A stretch of DNA of 64,000 bases, from NCBI RefSeq assembly GCF_000430665.1, contig NZ_AUML01000024.1, forward strand, positions 27,138 through 91,137, given 5' to 3'. Below the pieces are notes generated by a model, which worked only from the letters and a program-made list of their open reading frames with translations, did not search any database and had not been told where the DNA came from. The translations under genes were made by a program, and so were the position numbers. The DNA is from Aquimarina muelleri DSM 19832 (GTDB taxonomy: Bacteria; Bacteroidota; Bacteroidia; Flavobacteriales; Flavobacteriaceae). Shown here piece by piece: positions 8,163 through 18,082 of the stretch. Numbering within the stretch: position 1 is the first letter of the stretch; the number at the start of each line of letters is the position of its first letter.

Positions 8163-9095
8163 TCAATTTTCTCTAATTTGATCTATTAAATTTTTCATAA
8201 ATAATCGTGCCCCATCATCGTTTAAGTGAGAAGGATCATGAAATAACTCAGGTTTATTGATAAACTTTGATGAATTAAAGTAATCGTAAAAAAGAATATT
8301 CTCCTTTTCTGCAATACTTTTTATGGTAGTAAAAGATGTATTCCTAGAATTGTCTACTCTATTAAAAGTTGGTGAGGTAACAAATATCAACTTAATATCA
8401 TTTTTCTTGGCAGTGTCGATAAACGTTTGTAGCGCAATCACAAAATTTTGATCTATATCCTCAGTACTGTTAATTTTACTCTCTTTTTCATTTATTACCA
8501 TCTTAGATGGGTTTATTTTACCAAATAATGGTCTATACCCTTTATAGTCTATCTGGGGAGCTATATAATATCGAATAGCATGCATGATAGTAGAATTGGT
8601 TTGATAAGCATTAAAAAACATTTTTATATCTATTAACTCAGATTCTAAACCTAAAATAGGTTTCAGTATATCCTTATGGTTTGTATAATAAGGATGTAAA
8701 TCACTCAATCTATCATAGGCTTCTTTCGAATAATAAAGAAAATCTTGATCAATATTTAAAATTACTAATTCTGGCTTTGTTCGATTTACAATCATGCTTT
8801 GTAATGCGGTGTGATATAGTAATTGCTGCCCTTCTGCCCCTGCATTATAGCATGTTTTTCCTAATTCTTTTTCAAAAACTTCTGGTATATAATGTCTATG
8901 TGCATGAGAGCTTCCAAATATCAATATTTTTGCCTCCGTATTTTTTATTGCGCGTGTAGATCTAGCATATTTACCTGTTTGTTGGCTAAAAAATATCTGC
9001 TTTGAAACCATGCCTAATGTAAAATCTACAATGCAGAAGATTATCATAAATTTTACTAGCTTGATTATCGATATCTTATATTCTTTTATAATCAT
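8163..9095 (-). CDS. SGNH-family acyltransferase partner of MBOAT (A)
   Basis: A 310-residue membrane-anchored SGNH/GDSL-like protein. One N-terminal helix (about 11-30) would place the rest in the periplasm. The nucleophile block is FGSSHAHR (60-67, serine at 63) and the C-terminal block is HDPSHLND with D287 and H290 as the DxxH pair. This arrangement is that of DltD, AlgJ and AlgX-type enzymes, which accept an acyl group from the partner MBOAT and pass it to a polymer. The gene lies 3 bp after the MBOAT gene at 9099-10511. Substrate and acyl group are unknown; O-acetylation of the polysaccharide is the simplest guess. Confidence 0.85.
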   Translation of the reverse strand: MIIKEYKISIIKLVKFMIIFCIVDFTLGMVSKQIFFSQQTGKYARSTRAIKNTEAKILIFGSSHAHRHYIPEVFEKELGKTCYNAGAEGQQLLYHTALQSMIVNRTKPELVILNIDQDFLYYSKEAYDRLSDLHPYYTNHKDILKPILGLESELIDIKMFFNAYQTNSTIMHAIRYYIAPQIDYKGYRPLFGKINPSKMVINEKESKINSTEDIDQNFVIALQTFIDTAKKNDIKLIFVTSPTFNRVDNSRNTSFTTIKSIAEKENILFYDYFNSSKFINKPELFHDPSHLNDDGARLFMKNLIDQIREN

Positions 9096-9098
9096 GCT

Positions 9099-10511
9099 TT
9101 AAAACTGAAAATAAATAAATTGACTTTTACCAAACACTCCAAAATATAGAATCATATAGATTAAAACCGCGTACCCTATTAATCTAATAAGTTCAGACTT
9201 ATTATTTGATATAGAAAAAATGGTGTTAAAATATTCTTTTTTCATTTCTACTACTAGTAAAATCGCTATTGCCAAAGTGGCATATAACGAGGCTGTAATA
9301 TCATCTCCACTACCAATATACAAGTGTCCTGGAGAAGTAAAAACTTTTTTAATAATATAAAATGCATTCTCTATTGAGTTTGCTCTAAAAAATATCCATG
9401 AAAAATTAATTAAAACAAAGGTAAATAATACATTAATTAATCCTTTTCTCTTTTTCTTAAATACTAAAATTTCAAGAGTCAAATACAATCCGTTTAAAGC
9501 TCCCCATACTACAAAGGTCCAATTAGATCCATGCCATAATCCACTTATTAAAAAAGTAATGAAAAGATTAAATAACCAACGAAACTTCCCTACTCGATTA
9601 CCTCCTAATGGAATATATAAATAATCTCGAAACCATGTGGATAATGAAATATGCCATCTGGTCCAAAATTCGCTTACCGACGCTGAAAAATAAGGGCGCT
9701 TAAAATTTGTCATCAATTCAAAACCAAATAGCTTTGAAACACCTATTGCTATTAAAGAGTAGCCTGCAAAATCTCCATATATTTGAAAAGCAAATAAAAT
9801 TGTTGCAGCAATAAAAGTTAATCCATCGTGATTATCTACATTATTATATACAGCATTCACATAAATTGCCGCTCTATCCGCTACTACCAACTTGAGAAAG
9901 AATCCCCAAATCATTAATTTGATACCATAAGAAAACGTTTTATATGTAAATGTTCTCTTATGCAAAAACTGAGGCACCAAATTGGTCGCTCTTTCTATAG
10001 GCCCTGCAACTAATTGTGGAAAAAAAGAAACAAATGCTGCGAATGCAATAAAATCTCTCGTTGGTTTAAGTTTACCCCTATAAATGTCTATAGAATACGA
10101 TAACGTCTGAAAAGTATAAAATGAGATTCCTACAGGTAAGATAACCTGCAACGTCCGTGTACTCTGAAATTCATATCCAACTGAAGAAAATAAATCAACC
10201 CAAGATTCTATAAAAAAGTTATAATATTTAAAAAAACCTAGTAAACCAAGATTAAACACAATACTTACCCAAAGCCATCTTTTTTTAAAGAGCAAATTCC
10301 TGGTTTCATAAACTCGAAATCCAACGATATAATCAACAATGGTACTTAACGCAATTAAAGATAAAAACCTCCAATCCCACCAACCATAAAAGATATAACT
10401 TGCAATTACTATGAGTACATTTTGAAATTTTAAATTTTTATATACTACTAACCAATAGAGTAAAAAAACTATCAGAAGAAATATAAAAAAATCTATAGAA
10501 TTAAAAAACAT
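9099..10511 (-). CDS. MBOAT O-acyltransferase (A), AlgI/DltB-like
   Basis: A 470-residue polytopic membrane acyltransferase. Family marks are FYGWWDWRFL (41-50), LPVGISFYTFQTLSY (125-139), GPIERATN (170-177), RWHISLSTWFRDYLYIPLGG (285-304) and the catalytic histidine H327 in LWHGSNW. It should move an acyl group from a cytoplasmic donor across the membrane. The last six residues are FIYFQF, matching the extracytoplasmic acyl-shuttle motif whose tyrosine carries the acyl group in Dlt-type systems. It is paired with the SGNH protein downstream and is a clear paralogue of the MBOAT at 11477-12889, which has the same length. The donor is probably acetyl-CoA, which is inferred. Confidence 0.94.
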   Translation of the reverse strand: MFFNSIDFFIFLLIVFLLYWLVVYKNLKFQNVLIVIASYIFYGWWDWRFLSLIALSTIVDYIVGFRVYETRNLLFKKRWLWVSIVFNLGLLGFFKYYNFFIESWVDLFSSVGYEFQSTRTLQVILPVGISFYTFQTLSYSIDIYRGKLKPTRDFIAFAAFVSFFPQLVAGPIERATNLVPQFLHKRTFTYKTFSYGIKLMIWGFFLKLVVADRAAIYVNAVYNNVDNHDGLTFIAATILFAFQIYGDFAGYSLIAIGVSKLFGFELMTNFKRPYFSASVSEFWTRWHISLSTWFRDYLYIPLGGNRVGKFRWLFNLFITFLISGLWHGSNWTFVVWGALNGLYLTLEILVFKKKRKGLINVLFTFVLINFSWIFFRANSIENAFYIIKKVFTSPGHLYIGSGDDITASLYATLAIAILLVVEMKKEYFNTIFSISNNKSELIRLIGYAVLIYMILYFGVFGKSQFIYFQF

Positions 10512-10529
10512 ATATTGTGTTTACTAGTT

Positions 10530-11468
10530 TTAAAGGGGGGTAACTAAAAGTTCTTGTAATGTATCTGAAAATACCTCTGCACCTTCATTAGATAAATGAA
10601 TTTCGTCTTTCCAATATTTCATTAAATTATTTTCAATAAATAGGTCAGAATAATCATAGTATTCTATATCTATTTCTTTAAGTATTTTAGTGAATTTTGA
10701 ATTATCTTCTTTACATGAATCTCTATAAAGAGGAGCTGTAATTAGTATCAGCTTCTTTTTATTTTCTTCACAAAAAACCTTCATTTCTTTAAGGTAATAT
10801 CTATAAAGAGAGTTCATAGTATAGCTATCCAAACAATCTACTTCTGGATCCGAATACTTTAAATAATTTTGGAATATCTGTTTTTGGGTATCATTTACAT
10901 AAATAGGATCATATCCATAATACGTTCTATAATCATATTTAGGTATAAAAACATTTTTAAGTATTCCTAAAACTTTTCCATTATACCCTTTACTCCAATA
11001 GAATTTTTGTATATAATCATCTAAATTAACATTATCAATTTCTCTTTTGATTATCTTATCTCTATGATACCTTACATTTAATCTATTGACATCATCTCCA
11101 GAATAACTATCTTTAAATGCATTTTTAGTATCTACATTAACTATTATTATTTGTTCTTTATTTTTTGGTAACATTTTAATTAAAGTAGCACTATAAGCAA
11201 TCGATGTACCATCGACTCCCATATTAAAACCAGATGAAGATATTTTTTGTGTATTTATATGTCGATTTGTTCTTGAATTACCAAAAGCAACTACATCTAT
11301 AGTATCTTTAGTTATAATATAATGATTCAACTTACCTATTGCTTGACCAGATAAAACCTTATCACTAAGAAAGTTGAATGTAAAATATATAACTTTATCT
11401 AGAATAAATGTTGCTAAAAGTATACATACGATAAGCTTTAATGTCGTTTTAAGATTAGTTTTATCCAT
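10530..11468 (-). CDS. SGNH-family acyltransferase partner of MBOAT (B)
   Basis: A 312-residue protein with one N-terminal membrane helix (about 11-34) and a predicted periplasmic SGNH fold. The nucleophile block reads FGNSRTNR, with serine at 65 and Asn where GDSL enzymes have Asp. The catalytic pair is D288 and H291 in KDEIHLSNEG. It lies 8 bp after the MBOAT gene at 11477-12889 and 18 bp before that at 9099-10511, so the region alternates MBOAT and SGNH genes. The role is inferred to be acceptance of an acyl group from the MBOAT C-terminal tyrosine and transfer to the polysaccharide. It shares architecture with the other two SGNH proteins but has low overall similarity to them. Confidence 0.82.
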   Translation of the reverse strand: MDKTNLKTTLKLIVCILLATFILDKVIYFTFNFLSDKVLSGQAIGKLNHYIITKDTIDVVAFGNSRTNRHINTQKISSSGFNMGVDGTSIAYSATLIKMLPKNKEQIIIVNVDTKNAFKDSYSGDDVNRLNVRYHRDKIIKREIDNVNLDDYIQKFYWSKGYNGKVLGILKNVFIPKYDYRTYYGYDPIYVNDTQKQIFQNYLKYSDPEVDCLDSYTMNSLYRYYLKEMKVFCEENKKKLILITAPLYRDSCKEDNSKFTKILKEIDIEYYDYSDLFIENNLMKYWKDEIHLSNEGAEVFSDTLQELLVTPL

Positions 11469-11476
11469 AATTTTTA

Positions 11477-12889
11477 TTAAAATTGGAAGTATATAAAATT
11501 GTTTGAAGTGGAATAAAACAAGATCAATAATACTATAATTAATGTACTAAGTGAAACAAATTTAAACTCTCCAAATGTACTTCCTAAGTCTTCTAAATTG
11601 TATTTATTCTTGTAAAGGAAAAAATCAAAAAAAATTCCTATCATTAACATTACAATCGATATTGTAACATTATTTGCATCACCAATAAATGGCATTAAAA
11701 AATCAAAATGGATTATCTTTTTAATAATTAAAATAGAAGTATTTAAATCTTTTGCCCTAAAAAATACCCAAGATAGCAGGACAATCAAAAATGTTGTTAT
11801 ATATCCTATAAAACCAAATGTTGAAGTCTTTTTATAGGAAAATATAAATTTTTCACAACTTAATACAACTCCATGAATTGCTCCCCAAACAACAAAATTC
11901 CATGAACTCCCATGCCATAGTCCTCCTAATAACATTGTAATCATTAAGTTTCTATAGGTAATTATAATACCTTTTCTGTTCCCTCCTAAGGAAATATACA
12001 AATAATCTCTAAGCCAAAAAGATAAAGACATATGCCATCGCCTCCAAAACTCTGTTATGCTTTTAGAAAAATATGGTAGATTAAAGTTTTGATTAAATTT
12101 AAACCCTAATAATTTAGCACTACCGATAGCTATATCTGAATATCCTGCAAAATCGTAATATATCTGAAAAGCATAAAATATCGTAGCAATTATTAAAGAG
12201 CTTGAATTGTGTATTTCTGAATTATTATAGATAGTATCTACATACGCTCCTAGGTTATCAGCAATTACAATTTTTCTAAAAAGGCCTATTAGTATTTGAA
12301 AAGCCCCTTCATTAAACCATTTCTGTTTAAATACCCTCTTTACTTCCATTTGAGGTAGTAGATTAGAAGCTCTTTCTATCGGACCAGCAACTAACTGAGG
12401 AAAAAAACTAATATATGTAAAAAAGGATATTATATCCTTAGTTGGTTTAAACTCTTTACGATATATATCAATTGTATAACTAAGAGTTTGAAAGGTATAA
12501 AAACTAATTCCTACAGGAAGAATTATGTGTAAAGTTAAATCATCAACTTGCCATCCAAAACCTAACATTAGATCATAAAATGAAGATGCAAAAAAATTAT
12601 AATACTTAAATACTCCCAAAAGCCCTAAGTTAGAGAACAAGCTTAAAATAAGCCACCTCTTTCTTACTTTTTTGTTTTCTGAAGAGTGTATTTTTAATCC
12701 TGTAAAGTAATCTACAAAAGAACTAAACAGTATCAAAGATAAAAACCTCCAATCCCACCAACCATAAAATATATAACTAGCTAATAATAAAAGTATATTT
12801 TGATACTTTAGCCTTTTATTAAATACAAACCAATACAACAAAAAGACTATTGGAAAAAAAAGTAAAAATTCGATTGAGTTAAAAAGCAT
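11477..12889 (-). CDS. MBOAT O-acyltransferase (B), AlgI/DltB-like
   Basis: A 470-residue polytopic acyltransferase. It keeps FYGWWDWRFL, LPVGISFYTFQTLSY, GPIERASN, RRWHMSLSFWLRDYLYISLGG and the active-site histidine H326 in LWHGSSW. It ends in FIYFQF (465-470), the presumed acyl-shuttle hexapeptide. By eye about half of its residues match MBOAT A, which supports an old tandem duplication of the MBOAT-SGNH pair. It follows the CapK/PaaK-like gene by 9 bp. That neighbour could in principle activate an acyl donor for it, but acetyl-CoA remains the default expectation. Confidence 0.94.
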   Translation of the reverse strand: MLFNSIEFLLFFPIVFLLYWFVFNKRLKYQNILLLLASYIFYGWWDWRFLSLILFSSFVDYFTGLKIHSSENKKVRKRWLILSLFSNLGLLGVFKYYNFFASSFYDLMLGFGWQVDDLTLHIILPVGISFYTFQTLSYTIDIYRKEFKPTKDIISFFTYISFFPQLVAGPIERASNLLPQMEVKRVFKQKWFNEGAFQILIGLFRKIVIADNLGAYVDTIYNNSEIHNSSSLIIATIFYAFQIYYDFAGYSDIAIGSAKLLGFKFNQNFNLPYFSKSITEFWRRWHMSLSFWLRDYLYISLGGNRKGIIITYRNLMITMLLGGLWHGSSWNFVVWGAIHGVVLSCEKFIFSYKKTSTFGFIGYITTFLIVLLSWVFFRAKDLNTSILIIKKIIHFDFLMPFIGDANNVTISIVMLMIGIFFDFFLYKNKYNLEDLGSTFGEFKFVSLSTLIIVLLILFYSTSNNFIYFQF

Positions 12890-12898
12890 ACACTAATA

Positions 12899-14299
12899 TT
12901 ATTTTTCGATTTTATCTTTAATATTATTCTTAATCAATCTAAACTTACCGCTTTTTTCAACTGGTATTTCTTCAACATATTGTATCTCAATTTCTATAGT
13001 ACCTCCTACTCTATCCCTTAAATTTTTCAAGAAAGTTTCTTCGTCTTTTAGCTTAAACACATTTTCATCTTTTTCTACAAATATTAACAGATGTTCTAAT
13101 GAGTCTTGTTGAATCTGAAATTTTATAATTCCCTTTACCCCTTTAAGTGCGTTTGAAATATTTCCGAGGTTTATTTTACCAATTTCTTCAGAATAAATAT
13201 AATCGGATATTCGCCCTAAAACCTCCTTAACAAGAGGGTTATTATTACCACAAGAACACGTCCCTTGATTATCTAACTCTATTTGATCTCCTATATCATA
13301 CCGAATAAGTGGTGTGCCATGAGTTGTAAAAGAAGTTACCACAAGCCTTCCTGCTGAGCTAGGTTGATTATTACCGTCTAAAACTTCAAATACTCCACTT
13401 TGTAGTTCTAAATGTAATTTTTTGTTTTCACATTCTATTATAAACGGTGCTCCTTCAGATGAAGCATACTGATTATATAAGTCAGTTTTAAAATAACTTT
13501 CCAAAACCTTACGAATATCTTCCGTTATTGTTTCTGCAGTAGGAAATATTGCTTTTATTATATTTGCAGGAAAGTCTATATTATTAGCTATACCATATTT
13601 AGCTATTTCGTACATTGTAGAAGGAAAACCAACCATGTAAGGAGGTTTAAATGTTATTAGATCTTCTAAGTAATATTTTAAATACTTGCCGTGAATATGA
13701 AAAGTTGAATAGTATCTAACTTTATAGAAATAATCTGTTTTCCAAAATCTTTTCTTTTTAATATCTGTAGAAGTTAGTAAGTTTTTACCACTAAACCAAG
13801 CAGTTCTTTCTCCTAATCGATATCCAAAATTATTTCTAAAATTATCTAACATGGCAAATCGTTCCTGAACATCATCATAAGTATAAACAACCTCTAAAGA
13901 TTTACCAGTTGTTCCTCCTGTTTTAGAAATTACTCCTTTGTTTTTATCAATAGTATAAATAGAAGAAAGATTATTTCTTAAAACTTCTTTAGTAATTATC
14001 GGAAGCTTTTTTATATTGGTCAAATCATCTGAATCTTCTATATTTTCAAATATTTTATTATAATATTCAGAATTATTTTTAGTATAAATAATAAACTCTC
14101 TATATTTTTGTTTTTGAAGTTCTTTTAATTCCTCTGTAGATAGTGTTTTATTGTTTTTATAGTACTCTAAAAACTGCTTATACTTTTTAGAATACCTTTT
14201 TTTATATGCTAAAATATTAAATACAGATACTATACAATTTTGAATAAAATGAGGGGATTTTTCGTAAATTTTTTCTTGTAAACTACTCATATTATTCAA
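12899..14299 (-). CDS. CapK/PaaK-like adenylate-forming enzyme
   Basis: A 466-residue member of the phenylacetate-CoA-ligase-like branch of adenylating enzymes often found in capsule clusters (CapK). The P-loop-like motif KTGGTTGKSLE lies at 126-136. A YASSEGAP segment (about 270) and a CSCGNNNPLVKEVLGRISDY block (about 355-375) match PaaK-type proteins, the latter as the usual CxC region and hinge. Its reaction in polysaccharide loci is not established; activation of a carboxylic acid for transfer to the polymer is plausible. Its start overlaps the end of the upstream GT4 gene by 8 bp, implying translational coupling. Confidence 0.85.
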   Translation of the reverse strand: MNNMSSLQEKIYEKSPHFIQNCIVSVFNILAYKKRYSKKYKQFLEYYKNNKTLSTEELKELQKQKYREFIIYTKNNSEYYNKIFENIEDSDDLTNIKKLPIITKEVLRNNLSSIYTIDKNKGVISKTGGTTGKSLEVVYTYDDVQERFAMLDNFRNNFGYRLGERTAWFSGKNLLTSTDIKKKRFWKTDYFYKVRYYSTFHIHGKYLKYYLEDLITFKPPYMVGFPSTMYEIAKYGIANNIDFPANIIKAIFPTAETITEDIRKVLESYFKTDLYNQYASSEGAPFIIECENKKLHLELQSGVFEVLDGNNQPSSAGRLVVTSFTTHGTPLIRYDIGDQIELDNQGTCSCGNNNPLVKEVLGRISDYIYSEEIGKINLGNISNALKGVKGIIKFQIQQDSLEHLLIFVEKDENVFKLKDEETFLKNLRDRVGGTIEIEIQYVEEIPVEKSGKFRLIKNNIKDKIEK

Positions 14300-15434
14300 A
14301 CTTTTTTGTTAGATAAAATTCTTGAAAAACCTTTATATTTTCTTCAATATCGTATCCCTTATTTTTAATACAATCAAAATTATCTGCTTTTTCTTTTGCT
14401 ATTTTTTCCAAAATCTTATCCGCCCAAATATCTGGAGATTCTTCGATAGATAAAAACTCTATATCCTCTGTTAGGTATACTTCTTCAGTTATTTTATCAG
14501 ACGCAAAAACACTAAGTCCGGCAGATTGTGCTTCAATTAATGTAACAGGCAAACCTTCATAAAAAGATGGGAAAATAAATGCATCCAACATTTGATATAA
14601 TTCGGGAATATCACTTCTTACTCCTAAAAAAAGTATCTTATCATAGATAGATAATTTTTTCGCTTCATTCTCTATTTTCTCTCTTAGCGGGCCATCTCCG
14701 ATAAATACCAAACTACAATTTTCTTTCTTTTCTAATATACTATTAAAAACATTCAATATATATAAATGATTCTTTTGGCTAGTAAATCTACCTACGTGCC
14801 CAATAACAAATTTATCCTCTAATTTATACTTTTCTTTATATTGAATGCTAATAGCTGGGTTATAAATAAAAGCTTTAGCGTCTATAGCATTATTCATTAT
14901 CGTAAAAGGAGTATTTTTTGGAAATAACCAATTTCCTGCTTTTTCTCCACAAGAAAAATGATGCGTTGCATATTTATTAATTCTCTTTTTTAATTGAAAC
15001 TTGATTAATTTCTTAAAGGTTTCTTTAAGACCCTCGCCACCTGTAAATAACTCTGCTATTTTTATTTTTTCTATTGCAATATGTGCATGTGCTATTCTAC
15101 ATGGAATATTAAATTCTTTTGCTATTTTTAAAGGAAAACAACTAAATGTGTTTAGATGTGAATGCACAATTTCATATTCTTGATGCTCTTTAAAAAACCC
15201 TCTTAATTGTCTATAATAGGAATTTGGAGATAATGGATTGATAGGATCTAATCTATATATTTTACCTCCCATTTCTTGTATTTCATCATCAAAAGCGGCT
15301 TTTTCTTTTCTATGCACCAAAAAATCAAACTGAACTTTACTTCTATCTATATTGCGGTAATAATTCATAATCATGGATTCTGCTCCTCCTCGATTCATGA
15401 TAGTAAAAATCTGTAAAACTCTAATTGCAGCCAT
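14292..15434 (-). CDS. EpsF-like family 4 glycosyltransferase
   Basis: A 380-residue GT-B enzyme. The N-terminus reads VLQIFTIMNRGGAESMIMNY (6-25), a signature of EpsF-type transferases in exopolysaccharide loci. The C-terminal half holds GHVGRFTSQKNH and the donor site FPSFYEGLPVTLIEAQSAG with a complete EX7E pair. It should add one sugar to the lipid-linked repeat unit on the cytoplasmic face. Its start codon overlaps the stop codon of the upstream GT2 gene by one base, and its own end overlaps the CapK-like gene, so it sits in the middle of a tightly coupled operon. Confidence 0.92.
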   Translation of the reverse strand: MAAIRVLQIFTIMNRGGAESMIMNYYRNIDRSKVQFDFLVHRKEKAAFDDEIQEMGGKIYRLDPINPLSPNSYYRQLRGFFKEHQEYEIVHSHLNTFSCFPLKIAKEFNIPCRIAHAHIAIEKIKIAELFTGGEGLKETFKKLIKFQLKKRINKYATHHFSCGEKAGNWLFPKNTPFTIMNNAIDAKAFIYNPAISIQYKEKYKLEDKFVIGHVGRFTSQKNHLYILNVFNSILEKKENCSLVFIGDGPLREKIENEAKKLSIYDKILFLGVRSDIPELYQMLDAFIFPSFYEGLPVTLIEAQSAGLSVFASDKITEEVYLTEDIEFLSIEESPDIWADKILEKIAKEKADNFDCIKNKGYDIEENIKVFQEFYLTKKFE

Positions 15435-16324
15435 TAAATTCCTTCTTTAGTTTTATATCGTATATAGAGGTTTAACAATATTCCAAAGGGAATTGCTAAA
15501 ATCGTAGTTATTTTCTTGGGAGATTCCTTTAAAAACGCACTGTTTTTTATAAACATAGAACTAGAAACATAATGTATTGCATTTTTAAATTGATCTTTAA
15601 AATTTTTTGCCATTTTCATTCTGCTTTTTCTAGAAAAAGCAAATCCTCTTGGATGTCTTCTGTATTGCTTTAGTATATTCATACTCGAACCATCTGCCAT
15701 ATATTCTACAATACAAAAAACTTCGTTTATAGGTAATAATTTATAATCTTGATCTATTAACTGATATAGATACCCAAGCGGCACAAAACGTTCCTCTTCA
15801 AAAATTGGATATGGTGGGTATTTTTTTACTATCTCGGTTCTATATACCAATTTTTTATCCCCTTTTACACCATGAACATTGTATAGATCATATAATGTAG
15901 TTTCCTTTATATGTTCTGGAATTTTTGTTCCAATAATTTTTCCTGTTTCATCTGCATCTAACCCTACTATTCCAGCAAATTCAGGATTGTTTTTTATAGG
16001 TTCCCATGTTCGTAGAATATTTTCAATTGCATTTTCACCAATACAATCATCGCTATCAATACAAATATTAAGCGTTGTGTTAATAAGCCTATATGCCGCG
16101 TTATGTCCCCCGTGCATTCCCAGGTTTTTTTGGTAATGATATTGTATATCGATCTTATTTTCTGTAATCCAAGACTCTACTAATTCTTTGGTGTCATCTG
16201 TAGAACCATCATCTATAATTAGCCATACAAAATCTTGATTAGATTGCCTTATTAAACTTTCATAGCACTTATGTAAGCAATAAGCTCTGTTATAAGTAGG
16301 AGTAAATACTGTAATCGTTTTCAT
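15434..16324 (-). CDS. Family 2 glycosyltransferase
   Basis: A 296-residue GT-A glycosyltransferase. VFTPTYNRAY opens the nucleotide-binding fold (5-14), LIIDDGSTDDT gives the first conserved Asp pair, and NICIDSDDC provides the DxD-like metal and UDP-sugar site. There is no membrane domain apart from a mildly hydrophobic C-terminus (about 272-288). It would add one sugar to the repeat unit. The next gene upstream (16345-17439) is the EpsG-like polymerase, 20 bp away. Confidence 0.92.
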   Translation of the reverse strand: MKTITVFTPTYNRAYCLHKCYESLIRQSNQDFVWLIIDDGSTDDTKELVESWITENKIDIQYHYQKNLGMHGGHNAAYRLINTTLNICIDSDDCIGENAIENILRTWEPIKNNPEFAGIVGLDADETGKIIGTKIPEHIKETTLYDLYNVHGVKGDKKLVYRTEIVKKYPPYPIFEEERFVPLGYLYQLIDQDYKLLPINEVFCIVEYMADGSSMNILKQYRRHPRGFAFSRKSRMKMAKNFKDQFKNAIHYVSSSMFIKNSAFLKESPKKITTILAIPFGILLNLYIRYKTKEGI

Positions 16325-16344
16325 ACTTTTTTTGTTGTTAATCT

Positions 16345-17439
16345 TTATCCTGAATATAAATAATACATGGCATAGGTAAACATAAAGTAAATAAGTACAA
16401 TTTTACCTATCATAAAATGATTGTCTTTAAAAAACTGTTGTTTAAGGAAAGGATAAATAACCACCAACCCCATCATGAACCAAGATAAATAGGCAAATCT
16501 ATTAGAATAATTTGCTTTAATAACTAATATCCAAAACCCATTACAAATTAAGTAGGTGTTTAAAAGCTGGTAATAAAATTTATCTTTAAAATCTTTTTTA
16601 TAAATAGCATACCACCCTGCAAAAACAGCAAATGCACTATGAAATAAAAAATCCCAGCGAAACCCTGTGCTAGCAAATGTACCTTCTTCAGCTTCTGTTG
16701 TTAAATAACCCGATAGCCTGTCATCAAACCCTAAACTACTAAAAATTGAAACCCACAAACCTCCTAGCGCCAATGATAATGGTATACAAGCTAACCATCC
16801 TTTTAAATACACTTTTGGGTTATTATAAAAATGAGTAGCTGTAAATGCCATAATAGGCAACGACATTGTTTTATGAAAAGAAATAGAGCAGAAAAAGCAA
16901 AGAATCATTAATGCTTTATTTCTATGGTAGCTTACTCCTAATAAAAACAGAGAAGTAGCAGCTCCATTTCTTATACCATTGGTTCCATAAGTATAAAAAG
17001 AAAAGGAAACTACAAACATTAAAAAAGCATAATACCAATATTCTTTAAATAAAACTTTAGAAATTCTATATAAAGGCAATACATATATTGCTGCGGTAAC
17101 GGTAAAAAACATACGTGAAGAAACAAAATAAGATAGGGTTTTCATATACATATGAAATAGTACATCTGTATCTGATATTACTTCTCCTCCTGTACTATAA
17201 TAATCAAAATATCTTGTATACGTTCTCATATCGCCAAAGTATCTTCCACTTACTTGTCTTTGACCCATATATAAAATTACAAATGTCATTAATAAATAAC
17301 CTGCAATATTAATAAACATAATATTCTTAGAATCTTCCATTACTAATACTCTTGTATGTAATAATGTAAATAACACCAGACAAAAAAAGGTGTTTATATA
17401 TACTGGAAAATATTGCTCTACAGGAATAAAATCAAACAT
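16345..17439 (-). CDS. EpsG-type polysaccharide polymerase (Wzy function)
   Basis: A 364-residue inner-membrane protein with about ten hydrophobic segments. It belongs to the EpsG family by its YFGDMRTYTRYFDYY-like loop (about 67-85), the GTNGIRNGAATSLFLLGV segment (about 152-170) and an SFHKTMSLP histidine motif. EpsG proteins are thought to polymerise flipped lipid-linked repeats at the periplasmic face, the role of Wzy. With the flippase at 28032-29573 it indicates a Wzx/Wzy-dependent pathway. No Wza, Wzb or Wzc export genes lie in this window. Family assignment is good; specificity cannot be read. Confidence 0.88.
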   Translation of the reverse strand: MFDFIPVEQYFPVYINTFFCLVLFTLLHTRVLVMEDSKNIMFINIAGYLLMTFVILYMGQRQVSGRYFGDMRTYTRYFDYYSTGGEVISDTDVLFHMYMKTLSYFVSSRMFFTVTAAIYVLPLYRISKVLFKEYWYYAFLMFVVSFSFYTYGTNGIRNGAATSLFLLGVSYHRNKALMILCFFCSISFHKTMSLPIMAFTATHFYNNPKVYLKGWLACIPLSLALGGLWVSIFSSLGFDDRLSGYLTTEAEEGTFASTGFRWDFLFHSAFAVFAGWYAIYKKDFKDKFYYQLLNTYLICNGFWILVIKANYSNRFAYLSWFMMGLVVIYPFLKQQFFKDNHFMIGKIVLIYFMFTYAMYYLYSG

Positions 17440-17473
17440 ATTATCTTATCTATTTCAAACCTTGTTTCATTAC

Positions 17474-18034
17474 TTATTTTTTATCTAGTATTCTTGCTGG
17501 ATTACCTACTGCAATACAATTATCAGGTATACTTTTTGTTACTACACTACCCGCACCAATAACACAATTATCTCCTATAGTAATACCTCCTATAACAATT
17601 GCTCCGGTATAAATGGATACGTTATTACCTATTGTTGGTCTTTTACCTTTCTCTTCTCCTACAGTAACTAAATGATTAACATAAAAATTATCTCCTATAG
17701 TATCTGCATTTAAAATTGTGCAATATGGATGCCCCGTAAGAACCCCTCCTCCTAGTTTAGTACTTATATCTATCGTAAAATTAGCTTGCTTTTTACAATA
17801 TAAGTTAAGAATATGAGAAAAAACACTTCTTGTTCTAAAGTAAAATAAAGTTCGGAAATCGGGTGAATTTGCCAAAAACTCTAACAATAGGATGTTATTT
17901 CCTTTATTCATTCCTTTTGCTACTGCCCAACGCTCTATATCCATATCGATTTTGTCCTTGTTTTTGCTCAGTTTATACAAAATTAAATGTGGAATAAGGA
18001 ATATTTTATAAATTGTTAGGAGTAAAAATTTCAT
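17474..18034 (-). CDS. Hexapeptide-repeat acetyltransferase (serine acetyltransferase-like)
   Basis: A 186-residue protein. The N-terminal helical part carries a hydrophobic stretch (1-20). The C-terminal left-handed beta-helix runs from about residue 90 to 183, with successive hexapeptides and NHLVTVGEEKG, an active-site-like histidine region. The tail GNPARIL is typical of CysE and colanic-acid-type sugar O-acetyltransferases. In this setting it more likely acetylates a nucleotide sugar or glycan in the cytoplasm than serine. It lies between the polymerase and the Dlt-like module, with gaps of 34 and 48 bp, inside the same minus-strand run. Confidence 0.88.
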   Translation of the reverse strand: MKFLLLTIYKIFLIPHLILYKLSKNKDKIDMDIERWAVAKGMNKGNNILLLEFLANSPDFRTLFYFRTRSVFSHILNLYCKKQANFTIDISTKLGGGVLTGHPYCTILNADTIGDNFYVNHLVTVGEEKGKRPTIGNNVSIYTGAIVIGGITIGDNCVIGAGSVVTKSIPDNCIAVGNPARILDKK

Positions 18035-18082
18035 TTGTATCTTACTATTATTAATAGATTAAATCTAGGATTCTATTATGCT

